A DNA stretch of 38,684 nucleotides, from the IMG/VR virus record IMGVR_UViG_3300045286_000083, positions 1 through 38,684 of that record; one strand, written 5' to 3'. The notes beneath the pieces are model-generated. The model searched no databases, was not told the origin of the DNA, and saw only the letters and a list, made by a program, of their open reading frames with translations. The translations under genes and the position numbers were made by a program. Below, one piece after another: positions 37,492-38,684 of this stretch. The stretch is from a virus. Position 1 is the first letter of the stretch, and each line of letters begins with the position of its first letter.

Positions 37492-38684
37492 TCAGACGCG
37501 CCCGAGGGCACGCTTGCGGTAGGTGATGGTCGTCAACGGGCCTTGCGGGTAGGTGATGACCTCGCCGAGCGACGTCGGTGCCGGCGGTGGCGGTGGCACC
37601 GGGGTGATGTACGGGGCGATCCCCCAACGTGGCACCGGGTGTCGGGCGACGCTGACCCGTCGTGGTCGTCCTCGGCCGGCGGTCGCCGGGGCGAAGATGA
37701 CCACCGGCGGCGGTCCAGCGGCGGCGCTGTAGCCGAACAGGATGCGCGTCCCGCGTCGCCCGAGGATCGGGCTGCGACGGTCGGCAACCCTCGGCGGCGG
37801 CACCCACACCAGCGGTCGGTACCCGAGGCGTATCGTCGGCGCGACACGCCGGGCGACGACCGGGGTGGGGCGGCGGTGCAGGAAGGTCGCCGCCATCGGC
37901 TGCTGACCGGTGAGGACCGGTTGCCGGCGCGTGCACGGGCGTCCCCGAGCAACCCACGACGGCACATCGGCACGCAGGAACGGCGGCGCCCAAATGACCG
38001 CCGGCGCCGACACGGAACCGGGGATCGGGGGATCGTTGCGACGGTGCGGGATCTGGCCGTAGCGGCGCACCTGCGGGCGCAGGGTGAGCACCGGGGGCGC
38101 CCACTGGACGACCGGTAGGCCGGCGGGGAGTGCGACGGCGATGCGACGCGGCGGGATCCGGCGCAACGGCTGCGGCAGCTGGCGTTGCGTGATCGTCGCC
38201 GGGGCGATGACGGCCGGGATGACCGTCGGGGCGACGTAGATGACCTGCTGACGTCGAGGCGGCAGCCGACGTGCCGGTGCGGGCTGCGGCAGCTGGCGTT
38301 GCGTGATCGTCGCCGGGGCGATGACGGCCGGGATGACCGTCGGGGCGACGTAGATGACCTGCTGACGTCGAGGCGGCAGCCGACGTGCCGGTGCGGGCAG
38401 CGCAGGACGCTGGGTGCGCACCGGGAACGCCCAGCGGATGTTCTGCAGCCCGGGCGGTAGGGCGACGGCGATGCGACGCGGCGGAACACGCTTCGGGGGC
38501 GCCGGCAGCGGTGGGCGTTGCGTCCTGACCGGGAACGCCCAGCGGATGTTCTGCAGCCCGGGCGGTAGGGCGACGGCGATGCGACGCGGCGGAACACGCT
38601 TCGGCGGTGCGGGCAACGGTGGCCGCTGGGTGCGCACCGGGAACGCCCACATGATGTTCTGGCGTCCGGGCGGTAGTGCGACCG
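37492..38684 (-). CDS. LamG-like / Pro-Arg repeat structural protein, 3' part
   Basis: This is the C-terminal part of the junction-spanning gene. Bases 38558-38684 repeat bases 1-127. The sequence is almost entirely degenerate Pro/Arg-rich repeats: 36-aa units with PPRRIAVALPPG and WAFPVRTQRP, then two 38-aa units with PPRRQQVIYVAPTVIPAVIA, then more divergent WAPP-type units. The tail ends TITYRKRALGRV and a TGA, about 6 nt before a strong terminator hairpin. The composition is very basic, with few acidic residues. Similar Pro/Arg repeats next to a LamG domain suggest an extended fibre or a nucleic-acid or wall-binding appendage, but I know of no assigned function. Because the contig ends lie inside the repeat array, the repeat copy number may be wrong. 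Confidence 0.75.
   Translation of the reverse strand, partial: VALPPGRQNIMWAFPVRTQRPPLPAPPKRVPPRRIAVALPPGLQNIRWAFPVRTQRPPLPAPPKRVPPRRIAVALPPGLQNIRWAFPVRTQRPALPAPARRLPPRRQQVIYVAPTVIPAVIAPATITQRQLPQPAPARRLPPRRQQVIYVAPTVIPAVIAPATITQRQLPQPLRRIPPRRIAVALPAGLPVVQWAPPVLTLRPQVRRYGQIPHRRNDPPIPGSVSAPAVIWAPPFLRADVPSWVARGRPCTRRQPVLTGQQPMAATFLHRRPTPVVARRVAPTIRLGYRPLVWVPPPRVADRRSPILGRRGTRILFGYSAAAGPPPVVIFAPATAGRGRPRRVSVARHPVPRWGIAPYITPVPPPPPAPTSLGEVITYPQGPLTTITYRKRALGRV
38168..38395 (-). repeat. 114-bp (38-aa) tandem duplication
   Basis: The sequence starting GGCTGCGGCAGCTGGCG at 38168 recurs at 38282, and the following roughly 114 bp are nearly identical. It encodes two copies of a unit holding RRLPPRRQQVIYVAPTVIPA and ITQRQLPQP. 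The period is a whole number of codons, so the reading frame is kept. Confidence 0.85.
38400..38684 (-). repeat. 108-bp (36-aa) tandem coding repeats, continuing into 1-240
   Basis: The phrase CGGGCGGTAG (or a close variant) recurs at 38451, 38559, 38667 (same as 110) and 218, a period of exactly 108 bp or 36 codons. The unit encodes PPG-QNI-WAFPVRTQRP followed by LPAP-KR-PPRR. About four well-conserved units are seen across the contig join. Near-identity between units suggests recent expansion. Confidence 0.85.
38558..38684. repeat. Right copy of the 127-bp terminal overlap
   Basis: Identical to bases 1-127; see the left copy. It marks the contig closure rather than a biological terminal repeat, although a true short terminal redundancy cannot be excluded from sequence alone. 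Confidence 0.9.

Noticed and set aside
1-38684. Integrase, CRISPR array or phage repressor
   Set aside because: No tyrosine or serine recombinase motifs, no repeat-spacer pattern and no classical repressor were seen; the HTH protein is too small and generic to call a repressor.

Overview
The window is an essentially complete tailed-phage genome (siphovirus type), GC-rich, with every recognisable gene on the minus strand. The first and last 127 bases are identical, so the contig closes into a circle of about 38,557 bp. One large gene runs across the join, from a GTG at 890 leftward through base 1 and on to a stop at 37492. The exact 127-base overlap looks like a k-mer closure of a circular or circularly permuted metagenomic assembly. 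A WhiB-family protein, frequent GTG starts, near-leaderless promoters and a DUF1906 lysin point to an actinobacterial host. No integrase, phage repressor or DNA polymerase was recognised, so a lytic life style relying on host polymerase is most likely.

Read in transcription order (high to low coordinates), the genome begins just after a strong terminator hairpin at 37431-37485. Two sigma70-like promoters follow (near 37391-37420 and 36787-36815). The early left arm encodes a small lipoprotein, a small Arg-rich protein, an HTH protein, small unknown proteins, a secreted SLT-like muramidase candidate and a DUF6745-like protein with about 40 QLxx tetrapeptide repeats. Next come a membrane peptide, a PD-(D/E)XK exonuclease, a protein with an SSB-like acidic tail, and WhiB. 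The DNA module (30752 to 22372) holds four DNA methyltransferases, a RusA resolvase, an XF1762-like protein, a prim-pol and a P-loop helicase. The 3' end of the helicase gene carries a striking cluster of GGTCCCGC repeats around an AT-rich patch, which I propose as a replication origin.

A third promoter (22347-22375) starts the late region: HNH endonuclease, terminase small and large subunits, a portal fused to a MuF-like domain, a protease-scaffold fusion, a major capsid protein with an Ig/Fn3-like insertion, head-tail connectors, major tail protein, a tail chaperone pair with a probable -1 frameshift, tape measure and tail-tip proteins. A lysis cassette follows (DUF1906 lysin with a possible internal start, then two small membrane proteins). 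The last genes encode a 159-aa surface-type protein, a secreted LysM-DUF1996 protein and the junction-spanning LamG-like/Pro-Arg-repeat protein.

The most interesting signals are the candidate origin, the LysM-DUF1996 fusion, the internal start in the lysin, the leaderless promoters with an operator-like dyad, the early lipoprotein, the QLxx repeat protein, the 38-bp duplication beside the HTH gene and a tRNA-like element lacking an anticodon arm. All functional calls rest on reading the sequence and recalled family features; no database search was run.
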